NCBI GenBank assembly: GCA_031549535.1
Contig: JAVBPP010000026.1
Location: forward strand, 1-24,045
DNA from: JAVBPP01 sp031549535
GTDB taxonomy: Bacteria; Bacillota; Clostridia; Oscillospirales; Acutalibacteraceae
Direction: 5' to 3'
DNA: 24,045 nt
Below are positions 13,471 to 21,802 of the stretch, one piece after another. The notes under the pieces are model-generated. The model was not told where the DNA came from. It saw nothing but the letters and a program-made list of their open reading frames with translations, and did no database searches. The translations under genes were made by a program, and so were the position numbers. Every line of letters starts with the position of its first letter. Position 1 is the first letter of the stretch.

Positions 13471-16134
13471 TTATGCAATCAGCTGCAGCGTGACATCCTG
13501 ACGCTTTTCAATGCCGCTGGCAAACAGCGTTGCAAGCATGTACTTACCAAGCACCACATAGGCGTCCTCCCGGTTTACTGCCAGCGCGGCGCGGTGGCTG
13601 TATTCCGAGGAAACGCTGTCTGCCAGAACAAGCTTGCCGCAGCGGCCCAGGTCGCGGAAATTGATTTGCTGCAGCTTCACGACAAACTGCAGGTTTTTAC
13701 CCAGATTGAACGAAAAGGTTTTACCGGCAATCATGCCGTTGATGCCAGCTTCGCTCAAGTCAAAGCTCAAGCCGCCGAGCATATCCGTGCTCTTTAAAAA
13801 GGCCTTGATGCCGTTGTCTAAAAATCCGGTTTCCACGCTATAGGCGAAACGAACCAGGAAATCCAGACCGTTTTTCAGCGGATTTACCATAATATCATCA
13901 ATCAGGTTCATGATGTTATTGAGCAGCGGCAGGAAGATGGCGTCCAGCTGCGCCTCTTTGCTCACCTGCAGTGCGGCATAGTAACGCGCGGAATATTCTT
14001 CAGAAGAAAGCACGTCACGCAGGCCAAGCGCCTCCAACACGGGCACGAGCTTATCATAGGAGCCATAAACAAAGTCGCCGTTGCTCGCGGTGGAATTGGG
14101 CATGAAGGCAAGTGTGCCTGCAAGGCTATAGCCATTGTGCAGGAAGTTGCCCATCGGGCGGAGGATGGCAGCTACCGCAGTCATAAAGCCTTCACGGTCC
14201 CCGTCCTCAAAGCCAAAATCGCCGTTTGTAAAGGGATTGTCCAGATAAAAGCTTGTGTCGTTCTGCTCCTGCTCTACTGCAACGAGCAACTTTTCGCGGG
14301 CGGCAGTGAAGCGTTCTTCCTTAAGCCACTTTGCCAGTTCCGTAGGTTTGGTCATTTCGGCAATCCAGCTGCTGATATTCACCTTGATGCCACCGCCTGC
14401 GTCCACGATGAGATTGGCCTTTGCTGCGGTTTCATACAAGGAAAACAGTGCGCCGGCGTTTTCATTGGTGTAGGGGGAATACTTCTGGAAATTTTTAATG
14501 TTGCCGGTAGTGCTGTAAGTAAGACCCAGGGAAAGCAGCATTTTCGCCAAGGCGTCTGTCGCCTGAATGCTCTGGGTCGCCGCACCGCGCGCAAACGGGG
14601 AGCGGTTGATCATCACATTGGTAGGATTGAACGCCGCCAATTCTTTTTCAAACTGGTAGTCAGAAGCTGTTTTTTTCGGCAGCGGAACATACAGGGCAAG
14701 TATCTGCTGATATTTGTCCATAATCTCCGGTCTGATATCCTTGCGCAGGTCACCGCGCACCTTGGCGTATTCCTCACGTGTTTTTTTGACGGTGTCATTG
14801 TTTACCTTTGTCAAATCCACGCGTGTGATATAGTCCTCAAACACTTCGATAAAAACGACATCCTGCTTCTTCACGCACTCACCATACAGAGAGTTAAAGT
14901 TGATATTGCTGTAACTATAGTTGTTGCGCGCATCATTTAAGAAATAGAAGTAATAGCCTTTGAGTGTCCAGCTCTTTGCAATTTGCAATTCTACACTATT
15001 GAGCGCATCATACAGGGCAATGGCTTCGCCAAGCGGCTGTGCGGCACGTGTGCGCACAAAGGTATCAAACGCACTTCTCAGCGCCTCCAGGGAGGTCATG
15101 GCCGGCTCATATTCCGGGGCAAGTGCCGCCAATTCCCGCATGGCTTTCAAGTTTGCTTGAATCTGGTGGTTGTACTGGCGCGCCTCATAGGCCATCACGG
15201 CCTCCTGCTTTGTCAGCCAAAGGGCAAGCGCTGCTTGATAAGCGGGGTCAGAGGCTCCGCCTGCATAGTTCGCAGTTTTCGGAGATGCGCCTGCGGAGGG
15301 CGGTGCGGACTCGGTAAAGGGTCTGAGATCCTGCTCACATTTGGAAATCATACGAACCAGCTTATTGCCGGAATCGCCGGGGCTAACCTGGCTGTAGCTC
15401 GCAAAGGTGGCGGAAATACCGTCCAGGTATGCGCGGGTCAGAGCGCTCGCGTTGCCAAAGGCAGTTTTATACGCCTGCAGCGCAGCAACTGCGTCCGGGT
15501 CTGTGTAGTTTGTAAAATCGCTGAGCTTGAGTGTGCCCTTAAACGGTGCATAGAAATGGCGACCCAGCTCGGTTGCGTTGTCTCTGGCGGCATGCGGGCC
15601 GAGCAAGGCGCCGAGCTGCTGCTGCGCTGCAATGCGGGAGTCGACAGCGGACATTTTAGTCTCATGCGTCAAGTCGTAATTTGCCTTGATGCAGTAGCCC
15701 TCTCTCTCCACAACAGTTTTCAGCAGGTTAAGCGCATCCAGAATCGGCAGCGCATCCTTCTCCGCCTCGCTCAGGGGCTTGTATGCGGCCAGCGCGGCTG
15801 CATAAAGCGCAAGTTTGGCATTGTAGGCCTCCAGCTTGGCAGGGTCGGTTGGCGGGGCAACGGCAATGTTGGTTCTGTCTGCCAGCAACGCGCTCACAGC
15901 CGCCTGCGCATTCGCCGGGATAACTGCCGGTGTTTCTTCATTCGCAGCTTGCGCGGTTTTGATCGCCTTAGTTATTGCCTTGCTTTTTTGAGGCTGTGCA
16001 TCTGCTTTTGCTTCTGTCAAGGCCTCCTTCTGTGCTGTGGCCGTGTCAGCGTCCGGCGTTTTGGCAACCGCAATCATGGACACCATGAACACGGCGGAAA
16101 GCAGGATGCTTAACAACGCTTTGCATTTTTTCAT
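13471..16134 (-). CDS. Large secreted protein, unknown function
   Basis: 887 aa. A signal peptide occupies about 1-24 (KKCKALLSILLSAVFMVSM, then AVA). The next 70 residues are Ala/Lys/Thr-rich and probably unstructured. The remainder appears mostly alpha-helical, with helices such as EAYNAKLALYAAALAAYKPL and many Ala, Leu and Lys residues. No LPxTG anchor, no transmembrane segment after the signal peptide and no recognisable catalytic motif were seen, and I do not recognise the family. The start ATG follows AGGACAGGAAAACAA. A strong promoter lies about 390 bases upstream, giving a long leader. The base composition matches the neighbours, so recent transfer is not indicated. Confidence 0.85.
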   Translation of the reverse strand: MKKCKALLSILLSAVFMVSMIAVAKTPDADTATAQKEALTEAKADAQPQKSKAITKAIKTAQAANEETPAVIPANAQAAVSALLADRTNIAVAPPTDPAKLEAYNAKLALYAAALAAYKPLSEAEKDALPILDALNLLKTVVEREGYCIKANYDLTHETKMSAVDSRIAAQQQLGALLGPHAARDNATELGRHFYAPFKGTLKLSDFTNYTDPDAVAALQAYKTAFGNASALTRAYLDGISATFASYSQVSPGDSGNKLVRMISKCEQDLRPFTESAPPSAGASPKTANYAGGASDPAYQAALALWLTKQEAVMAYEARQYNHQIQANLKAMRELAALAPEYEPAMTSLEALRSAFDTFVRTRAAQPLGEAIALYDALNSVELQIAKSWTLKGYYFYFLNDARNNYSYSNINFNSLYGECVKKQDVVFIEVFEDYITRVDLTKVNNDTVKKTREEYAKVRGDLRKDIRPEIMDKYQQILALYVPLPKKTASDYQFEKELAAFNPTNVMINRSPFARGAATQSIQATDALAKMLLSLGLTYSTTGNIKNFQKYSPYTNENAGALFSLYETAAKANLIVDAGGGIKVNISSWIAEMTKPTELAKWLKEERFTAAREKLLVAVEQEQNDTSFYLDNPFTNGDFGFEDGDREGFMTAVAAILRPMGNFLHNGYSLAGTLAFMPNSTASNGDFVYGSYDKLVPVLEALGLRDVLSSEEYSARYYAALQVSKEAQLDAIFLPLLNNIMNLIDDIMVNPLKNGLDFLVRFAYSVETGFLDNGIKAFLKSTDMLGGLSFDLSEAGINGMIAGKTFSFNLGKNLQFVVKLQQINFRDLGRCGKLVLADSVSSEYSHRAALAVNREDAYVVLGKYMLATLFASGIEKRQDVTLQLIA

Positions 16135-16516
16135 TTGTTTTCCTGTCCTTTCTTAAAATGAATAACGAAGTGACCGCACATTCGCCTGCCCGTTCCGCGC
16201 TGTTTTCCCCTCCTTTCCGCCTGTCGGCTGGTTGCGGACGCTGGCTGCGATGCGACATGATCCCCCGCAATAAGAACCCACCGCATAATAATCAACGAGG
16301 CATGCGTACCAATTTTTTTGTTGATTTCCCGGTGATTCTAAATGCGCCATACTGTTTGCAGGAGCCCCCTGCCCAAATGAATCAAAATTTGTATCACGCG
16401 TGACTGACACGCCATGGAAAAAGATACAAAATGTAGAAAACACACACAACATATTGAGCTGGGAACCTTATTATAAATTCCTGTAACTTATGTTACTTTA
16501 TGCTCCATATTTGTTT
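16135..16516 (-). promoter_or_regulatory. Long structured 5' leader of the 887-aa gene
   Basis: About 380 bases between the predicted transcription start and the ATG. Inverted repeats: GTAAC-TTAT-GTTAC (16483-16496), and TTTGTATC (16388-16395) with GATACAAA (16423-16430) enclosing GCGTG/CACGC (16398-16402 and 16408-16412). A 99-codon open frame here (16153-16452) has a poor ribosome site and unconvincing composition. I found none of the core motifs I know for TPP, SAM, cobalamin, lysine, glycine, FMN or c-di-GMP-I riboswitches. Confidence 0.45.
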
Positions 16517-16522
16517 TTATTG

Positions 16523-16551
16523 ATTTTAGCCTGTTTTTTTTCATTTGTCAA
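16523..16551 (-). promoter_or_regulatory. Promoter of the 887-aa secreted protein
   Basis: TTGACA (16546-16551), 17-base spacer, TAAAAT (16523-16528), in an AT-rich stretch. It is the only good promoter upstream of the gene. Confidence 0.8.
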
Positions 16552-16590
16552 GAAAAAAATGTGCAATCCAGTTTTTTTCATGCACACCAC

Positions 16591-16624
16591 AAAAAAGCAG
16601 CGGTATGATTACTCAACCGCTGCT
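16591..16624 (-). terminator. Second terminator downstream of the 3D-domain gene
   Basis: AGCAGCGGT (16596-16604) pairs with ACCGCTGCT (16616-16624) around an 11-base loop; the minus strand continues with six T (16591-16596). It lies about 85 bases beyond the first terminator. Confidence 0.75.
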
Positions 16625-16708
16625 CTTATTATTTGACTTGAATTTCATCTGTAGATCTCGTGCCGCACACATCCCCGCAACCCGGAACATGATTTCAATA
16701 TGTTGGAA

Positions 16709-16753
16709 TAAAAAACGCCAGCCGAAAAGACAACAACGTTCTTTTCGGCTGGC
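16709..16753 (-). terminator. Main terminator of the 3D-domain gene
   Basis: Perfect 14-bp stem (GCCAGCCGAAAAGA 16717-16730 with TCTTTTCGGCTGGC 16740-16753), 9-base loop, followed on the minus strand by G and TTTTTT. Confidence 0.92.
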
Positions 16754-16766
16754 AAACTATTTGGAA

Positions 16767-18002
16767 TTACAACACATAAATCTTGACCGCTCTGCGCCCC
16801 CAGGTATAGACCTGAGTTTCGCTGTTCATGAACAGGTCAACCGTTGCGCTGTGTGTTTCGGCAAAGCCGCCGGTATCCGCCGCGATGCAGTAGCCGTACA
16901 CATAGTTCCCGTCCGCGGAAACAACATAGAGCTTGGTGCCGTAGGGGATTTGGTCTGGGTCAACCGCGATGTGGCCGGGCATTGGCTTTCTGCCGGTGGA
17001 TGTTGCGGTATCCCCGGTGTAGGCCGTTGCGGTGCCGACGATGACGTTTTTATACTGGGTGGGCAAGCCCTTGCCGTCCAGCTTTAAGCTCGCGGGTACG
17101 GACAGCTCCGAAATGGGGGTGAGCCCCTTTTTCAACGGCACGATTTTGATGGTTTTGGTACCGATGCGAATGATTTTATCCACAGCCGCGCGCAGGGTGG
17201 TTCTGGCGATATCATCGCTGCTCACGCGTTTGCCGTCCACATACTTATCGCGGTAGGTTACTTTCTCCAAGCCGTTTTCGCCGTCTTGAATCACTTTCTT
17301 TATGCCCTTATGCAACTCGGAGGAGTTTTTGCTGACGGTGTCGAACGCTATCGTTTCCTCTTCGGTGCGGTTTTTGTATTCCACACGTTTGACAACGATT
17401 TTAGCGCCCTGCCGTAGCTTGGAGCTCATGGCGGGAGTTACTTCGTCATTCTTCCCGCAGCGGATGCCCGCAACCTCCAGCGCCTGGGCGACCGTTCCGC
17501 CAAGCAGGCTTAGCCCCTTGAGCTTACCGTCCACCTTGATGGAAACGTTGAAGGCGCGCTCGATTGCAATAGTCATACCCTCGCTCAGAGGAGTATCAAG
17601 GGAAGGTGTTAGGCCATCCTCCTCGAACAGTTCAATATCCAGCTGTTCCAGCGCCTGTTTGACCGTGCCGTATTGAACGATGTTTTGCGCGGCGGCCTTG
17701 CCGTCTTGAACCGTGACGTTATAGGCGCGCAGAATGGTGAGGGTGCTCGCCTGCCCTTCCACCAGGGCGCTTGTATCCAGATGGTCGTTTTCGTTGAGGC
17801 TGATGCCAGCCTGGGTCAGAATCTCGTGAGGGTCTATGCTACGCGTTGTAATTGTGCTCACGCTCTCGCCGTCGTGGATTGTTACGTCATATCCGCTGGC
17901 TAACGCCATAACGGTGATGATTGTGCCGGAGAGGAGGAGCACGAAGGCTACGGCAATTGCAACGATGCGAACCCTGCCGAGCTTTGCTATGCGCAGTGCC
18001 AT
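16767..18002 (-). CDS. DUF348/G5/3D-domain cell-wall protein (YabE-like)
   Basis: 411 aa from the ATG at 18002, which has AAAGGA 8 bases upstream; the longer reading from 18098 would overlap the promoter's start site. Domains in order: membrane anchor (13-35), three DUF348 repeats (about 38-93, 94-150, 151-207), a G5 domain (about 208-282; EEETIAFDTVSKNSSELHKG) and a C-terminal 3D domain (about 322-411). The three Asp residues that name the 3D domain are visible: Asp348 in AVDP, Asp376 in AADTGG and Asp389 in VDLF. The arrangement is that of YabE/Rpf-like proteins, which remodel peptidoglycan, with the 3D domain resembling lytic transglycosylase MltA. It acts at the outer face of the membrane. 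A WalR-type box lies upstream, fitting a cell-wall hydrolase role. Confidence 0.94.
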   Translation of the reverse strand: MALRIAKLGRVRIVAIAVAFVLLLSGTIITVMALASGYDVTIHDGESVSTITTRSIDPHEILTQAGISLNENDHLDTSALVEGQASTLTILRAYNVTVQDGKAAAQNIVQYGTVKQALEQLDIELFEEDGLTPSLDTPLSEGMTIAIERAFNVSIKVDGKLKGLSLLGGTVAQALEVAGIRCGKNDEVTPAMSSKLRQGAKIVVKRVEYKNRTEEETIAFDTVSKNSSELHKGIKKVIQDGENGLEKVTYRDKYVDGKRVSSDDIARTTLRAAVDKIIRIGTKTIKIVPLKKGLTPISELSVPASLKLDGKGLPTQYKNVIVGTATAYTGDTATSTGRKPMPGHIAVDPDQIPYGTKLYVVSADGNYVYGYCIAADTGGFAETHSATVDLFMNSETQVYTWGRRAVKIYVL

Positions 18003-18103
18003 ACAGCACATCCTTTCTGTTTTGTTCGGATTGTTACCGAAAGCTGTAACTATTGTTTCCAGCCTGTTTCCAAAAATTCGGTAATTTTCCCGCAACACGG
18101 GCT

Positions 18104-18132
18104 ATTATATGAATACAACGCCAATTTGTCAA
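18104..18132 (-). promoter_or_regulatory. Consensus promoter of the 3D-domain gene
   Basis: TTGACA (18127-18132), 17-base spacer, TATAAT (18104-18109): full consensus. The transcript would start near 18097, giving a leader of about 95 bases. Confidence 0.92.
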
Positions 18133-18265
18133 ATAATTTTGCGCCTGTGTTTTGTATAGATTGCACAAAATATGCCCAAAGCATTTTGTGTAAAAGGAAT
18201 GAAAGAGGCTCTTTCCTGTCGTTTTGTGAAAATGGACAAGATAAATTTTGTGAAAAACTGAAAAA

Positions 18266-18293
18266 GTTACAAGTGGTTACAAAAGGGTTACAA
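18266..18293. promoter_or_regulatory. WalR (YycF)-type box, three GTTACA repeats
   Basis: GTTACAA occurs at 18266, 18276 and 18287, a spacing of 10 and 11 bases. On the minus strand the last two read TGTAAC-CCTTT-TGTAAC, an exact fit to the known WalR consensus TGTWAH-N5-TGTWAH. It lies about 135-160 bases upstream of the 3D-domain promoter and upstream of the divergent lipoprotein gene. Confidence 0.6.
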
Positions 18294-18424
18294 CGCAGTA
18301 AGATTTGCCCTGTTTTTCCCGCATTTTTGTAATTCCTTGTTCCTATTCTGTAACCATTTTGTGGTAGATATTTTATTTGGTAAGCATTACAATGGAAAAC
18401 AAGAACGAAAAGGTGGTGGTCTAT

Positions 18425-20668
18425 TTGAAAGCGTTAAAAAAGAGCCTGTATTCCGCTTCCATGCTGCTGTTCTGTCTGTTCTGTCTTGCGGCCTGTTCTC
18501 ACGGCAGCCCGCAGGAGACGGAGCTTGAAAGCAGCTCCGCGGCTCCTGTTGAAACCACTGATGAAAAAACTACAGAACCACTGGTTACGCTGGAGGAGAT
18601 TTCCCGCGACTTGCCCGCGCAGGAGGGCAGCTTATCCTGTTCTGCCGTGTGTGCAGGGAAAACGCTTTACTATTTTGAGAATGAAACGATTCCTGACGGA
18701 GAATACAATATTACAGGGGATTACAGCCCTTGGGTTTCACGCATTTATCGGCTGCAGCCGCAGGAGACAAAACCGGAGCTGCTTGCCACCATATCAGGCA
18801 CATTGCTGCAAATCGCCTGTTTGAATGAAAACACGCTGATTTTCTCGGTCACCGGTTCGGGGAAACTGCGTGGGGACAGCTATTATTACACTTACGGGTT
18901 AACGGACGGTAAATGGACCTGCTTGGCAGACCTTTCCAACACCCCTGTGGGTAAACTGTTTTGTTTGAAGAATGAATTGTATTTTAGCGCATATCAAAAA
19001 GACAAATACACCATATACCGTAGACGCAATGACGGAGAGACCACGCGCGTTTGCGACGGCTATTTGCGCAATATCTACGAGGGCAAGCTCTATTTCAGCA
19101 TGCGCCCCGAGACAGAAGTCAGCGCCATTCATCAAGCTGATATCAGCTCTATGGAGACTGTAACAGAACCCAATCCCCCGCTCTATCGCTGCACGCCGGA
19201 TGGAAAAAACAAAACTAAGATTACGGATGGCAGCGGTACTGTTTCCTTCCAGCTTGGCAATATGCATATCAGCCATACCGGCGGAGTCACTACCGTGACC
19301 GATACCAAAACCGGGAAAGAAACGCAAGTTTCTTCCCCCGATTTAAAAAAGATTCTAGCCTGGGACGCGGACGCTGTTTACTTGCACACAAGTGAAGGAA
19401 TCGCCCGGCTGCAATATGCAAACGGAAAGATGGTTTACTATCAGGGAACGCATTGGACGGGTGAAGGCGACAAGCTGGGCTGCATCCCCTTTGCGGGAAA
19501 GCTGTTTATCAGCTCGCCAAACCCGGAATTCGAATACACATTTTTAGCCAAGCGGGACGATAGCCAGCCGAACGCGCAGAAAAAGGACCGCAGCTGGCAG
19601 TGGACAAGCGCAAAAAGTCTACCGCCCGTTCCAAAGGCCTCTGACCCCATGGCGTTTAGCAACCTCTTTCCTGACCCGCTTTTGGCGCGATATGTTGCCA
19701 CTCTGTTTGAAAAACGTTTTTTTGACAGCACAACCAAAAAGGAGTTGGCAAGCTACCAGGGCGAGCTTAGCTTCTTTAGTACCGACTCCCCCACAGACTT
19801 AACCGGCATCGGCTATTTGACCGGCGTAACCTCCATCAGCTTCTCCAAAAATGAAATTAAGGCCTTACCACCCGAAATTGGGAATCTAACCAAGCTGGAG
19901 CGTATTGATTTGCATAAAGCCTATGCCATGAAAACCATTCCCAAAGAGATTGGAAGCTTGAAAAAGCTGAAATTTCTTGACCTCGACTTAACCTCGGTGG
20001 AAACACTGCCGGAAAGCCTGGGCGGCGCAACCGCCTTGGAGTATCTCTCCGCCAGTTGCTGCGGGTTAAAGGCCTTGCCTGAAAGCATCGGACAGCTGCA
20101 AAATCTGCTTACTTTGGACATACATAGCAACAGAATCAGCCGTGTGCCGGAAAGCCTGGGCAGACTGAAAAAACTGCGTTATCTGGATTTAAGCTATACT
20201 GACAAAATCCCCTCCATTCCGGAGGGGGTGGGCAGTATGCCGGATCTGCAGTATTTAGACTTATTCGGCTGCGACTTAAAAAGGCTGCCCGAGGGTCTGC
20301 GATATAATAAGAATCTGGTCTACTGCAACGTTTGGGACAATTACCGCCTGGATGAATCCTACCAGCACTGGTGGAAGGATTGGGTCTGGAAATGTGAAAT
20401 AGATCCGTTTCTTATGTTAGAAGACCAGGCAGCGGCCTACCTGCAGTCCCGTTTGGGAACCGACAGCAAACAGGGACAGCTTCGCTACATTCTGCAGGGC
20501 AGTGAATACATAGGGGAAAAAAGTTATGCGCTTGTAAACGCTCTGATCGGGGAGCCGCAATCAGGCGAATCAGTTTACGCGGTTTATTATGTGGAGTGTA
20601 ATGGCGGTAGGATTTATAAAAAGGGGGATTTAAAGAACCCCATCGTGTTTTCGAACTCTTATGAATAA
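18425..20668 (+). CDS. Beta-propeller and leucine-rich-repeat lipoprotein
   Basis: 747 aa from TTG 18425, chosen because AAAAGGTGG lies 8 bases upstream and the product starts with a compact lipoprotein signal (KALKKSLYSASMLLFCLFCLAAC, cleavage before Cys24). Earlier in-frame starts (ATG 18392, TTG 18377) lack a good site and would lengthen the signal. After a Ser/Thr/Glu-rich linker, residues about 70-395 show repeating LYYF/IYRL/LYFS strands like DUF5050-type propellers (LYRCTPDGKNKTKITDG). A cap (FPDPLLARYVATLFEK) leads into about seven leucine-rich repeats (about 462-645; ALPPEIGNLTKLERIDL style). A small C-terminal domain follows (about 660-747). It is a surface lipoprotein probably binding a protein or glycan ligand; the specific role is unknown. 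Confidence 0.88.
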   Translation: MKALKKSLYSASMLLFCLFCLAACSHGSPQETELESSSAAPVETTDEKTTEPLVTLEEISRDLPAQEGSLSCSAVCAGKTLYYFENETIPDGEYNITGDYSPWVSRIYRLQPQETKPELLATISGTLLQIACLNENTLIFSVTGSGKLRGDSYYYTYGLTDGKWTCLADLSNTPVGKLFCLKNELYFSAYQKDKYTIYRRRNDGETTRVCDGYLRNIYEGKLYFSMRPETEVSAIHQADISSMETVTEPNPPLYRCTPDGKNKTKITDGSGTVSFQLGNMHISHTGGVTTVTDTKTGKETQVSSPDLKKILAWDADAVYLHTSEGIARLQYANGKMVYYQGTHWTGEGDKLGCIPFAGKLFISSPNPEFEYTFLAKRDDSQPNAQKKDRSWQWTSAKSLPPVPKASDPMAFSNLFPDPLLARYVATLFEKRFFDSTTKKELASYQGELSFFSTDSPTDLTGIGYLTGVTSISFSKNEIKALPPEIGNLTKLERIDLHKAYAMKTIPKEIGSLKKLKFLDLDLTSVETLPESLGGATALEYLSASCCGLKALPESIGQLQNLLTLDIHSNRISRVPESLGRLKKLRYLDLSYTDKIPSIPEGVGSMPDLQYLDLFGCDLKRLPEGLRYNKNLVYCNVWDNYRLDESYQHWWKDWVWKCEIDPFLMLEDQAAAYLQSRLGTDSKQGQLRYILQGSEYIGEKSYALVNALIGEPQSGESVYAVYYVECNGGRIYKKGDLKNPIVFSNSYE

Positions 20669-20674
20669 ACCTGC

Positions 20675-20709
20675 AAAAAAACGCCCTCCCATACAGGAAA
20701 GGCGTTTTT
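20675..20709. terminator. Bidirectional terminator between LRR lipoprotein and rpsI
   Basis: AAAAACGCC (20677-20685) pairs with GGCGTTTTT (20701-20709). T-runs follow on the plus strand and, because of the A-run on the left, on the minus strand too, so it serves both convergent genes. Confidence 0.9.
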
Positions 20710-20722
20710 ATATTGCATAAAA

Positions 20723-21121
20723 CTATCTCTTCGAGAACTGCGGTGCGCGTCTTGCGCCCTTGAGGCCGTATTTCTTTCTTTCCTTCATTCTCGGGTCACG
20801 TGTCAGGAAACCGGCTTTTTTGAGCGTGGGGCGCAGCTCCTCATCATATTGCAGTAGCGCTCTGGACAGGCCGTGGCGGATTGCGCCTGCCTGGCCGGTT
20901 ACGCCGCCGCCGTTTACGCGGCAGATGATGTCAAACTTTTCGCTGGTGCCCGTGAGCACGAGGGGATGGCGCACAATCAACTTGAGGGTTTCCAGACCAA
21001 AATAGTCGTCGATGTCCCTATCATTGATTGTAATTTTACCGCTGCCGGGGTACACGCGCACGCGCGCTACGGATTTTTTTCTGCGGCCTGTGCCGTAAAA
21101 ATAAGGATTGCTGTCATACAT
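20723..21121 (-). CDS. rpsI: 30S ribosomal protein S9
   Basis: 132 aa, full length. The family core is plain: YGTGRRKKSVARVRVYPGSG, then VNGGGVTGQAGAIRHGLSRAL and the C-terminal DPRMKERKKYGLKGARRAPQFSKR, whose basic tail reaches toward the P-site tRNA. It is cotranscribed with rplM, 18 bases downstream of it, the conserved bacterial order, and ends at the shared terminator. Confidence 0.98.
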   Translation of the reverse strand: MYDSNPYFYGTGRRKKSVARVRVYPGSGKITINDRDIDDYFGLETLKLIVRHPLVLTGTSEKFDIICRVNGGGVTGQAGAIRHGLSRALLQYDEELRPTLKKAGFLTRDPRMKERKKYGLKGARRAPQFSKR

Positions 21122-21139
21122 GGTAAATTGCCTCCTCTC

Positions 21140-21568
21140 TTAAAGCGCCCATACTTCGGGCTTTTGGGCCTGCTGCTGGTGGTCCGCGCCGCGGTACACG
21201 CGCAGCCTTGTGAAAGCCTTGCGGCCAAGGACTGTGTCGGGCAGCATACCTTTTACGGCCAGCTCCACAACAAACTCCGGCTTGGTTTGCATCAGCGTTG
21301 CGTACTTAACCTCTTTCAAGTGGCCAATGTAGCCGCTGTGGTGATAATACTTCTTCTGCTCCAGCTTGTTGCCGGTGAGCACAACTTTCTGTGCATTGAT
21401 GATAACGACGCTATCGCCGCAATCGGCATGGGGGGCGAAGATGGGCTTATGCTTGCCGCGCAGCAGGGTTGCGGCCTCAACCGCCACTTTGCCGAGCGTT
21501 TTTCCCGCGGCGTCAATGATATACCACTTGTGGTTCAAATCCGCAGCCTTGGGCATATAGGTGGACAT
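21140..21568 (-). CDS. rplM: 50S ribosomal protein L13
   Basis: 142 aa from ATG 21568, with GGAGG 7 bases upstream; the in-frame TTG six codons earlier is not credible because the ribosome site lies inside that extension. Typical L13 motifs: WYIIDAAGKTLGKVA, LLRGKHKPIFAPHADCGD, VVIINAQKVVLTGNKLEQKKYYHHSG and VKGMLPDTVLGRKAFTRLRVY. It is an early-assembling large-subunit protein and the first gene of rplM-rpsI. Confidence 0.98.
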   Translation of the reverse strand: MSTYMPKAADLNHKWYIIDAAGKTLGKVAVEAATLLRGKHKPIFAPHADCGDSVVIINAQKVVLTGNKLEQKKYYHHSGYIGHLKEVKYATLMQTKPEFVVELAVKGMLPDTVLGRKAFTRLRVYRGADHQQQAQKPEVWAL

Positions 21569-21600
21569 AGTGCTTCCTCCAATCAAATCTAGTCGAATAC

Positions 21601-21636
21601 CCGCCTATCCTAACACAGGCGGATGTAGCCTGTCAA
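21601..21636 (-). promoter_or_regulatory. Promoter of rplM-rpsI with overlapping inverted repeat
   Basis: TTGACA (21631-21636), 18-base spacer, TAGGAT (21607-21612). A 6-bp inverted repeat (CCGCCT 21601-21606 and AGGCGG 21617-21622) brackets the -10 box. The leader would be only about 30 bases, leaving little space for the L13 leader known from other Firmicutes. Confidence 0.65.
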
Positions 21637-21741
21637 GCACTTTTTCCCGATATTTTAATTTACGGGTCTCAATCTCCGTTTTTCTCGCGTTACCTCGTTT
21701 TTACTTCCATTATCTCCATCACGAATTTTATAAAGTTTTTA

Positions 21742-21770
21742 TTGACACTCTCCCTGCGCCGCCGTTATAC
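21742..21770 (+). promoter_or_regulatory. Promoter of the PTS EIIC gene
   Basis: TTGACA (21742-21747), 17-base spacer, TTATAC (21765-21770); TATACT with an 18-base spacer is equivalent. The start codon follows about 25 bases beyond the predicted transcription start, so no antiterminator leader is present. Confidence 0.8.
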
Positions 21771-21802
21771 TGTAAGCCATGTATATATAGAGGGGTAACA
21801 CA

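Noticed and set aside
14983..16113. A 376-codon open frame on the plus strand opposite the 887-aa gene
   Set aside because: Composition (Arg, Cys and Gly rich) and lack of a start signal mark it as a shadow of the minus-strand gene.
16153..16452. A 99-codon open frame inside the leader of the 887-aa gene
   Set aside because: Poor ribosome site, no signal peptide or domain, and it overlaps inverted repeats; conservation would be needed to accept it.
16135..16516. Known riboswitch in the long leader
   Set aside because: I looked for core motifs of TPP, SAM, cobalamin, FMN, lysine, glycine and c-di-GMP-I classes and saw none; a c-di-AMP type could not be fitted convincingly either.
18266..18293. 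CRISPR-like repeats
   Set aside because: The repeats are only 6-7 bases with 4-5-base gaps; there are no spacers and no cas genes. No CRISPR array exists in the window.
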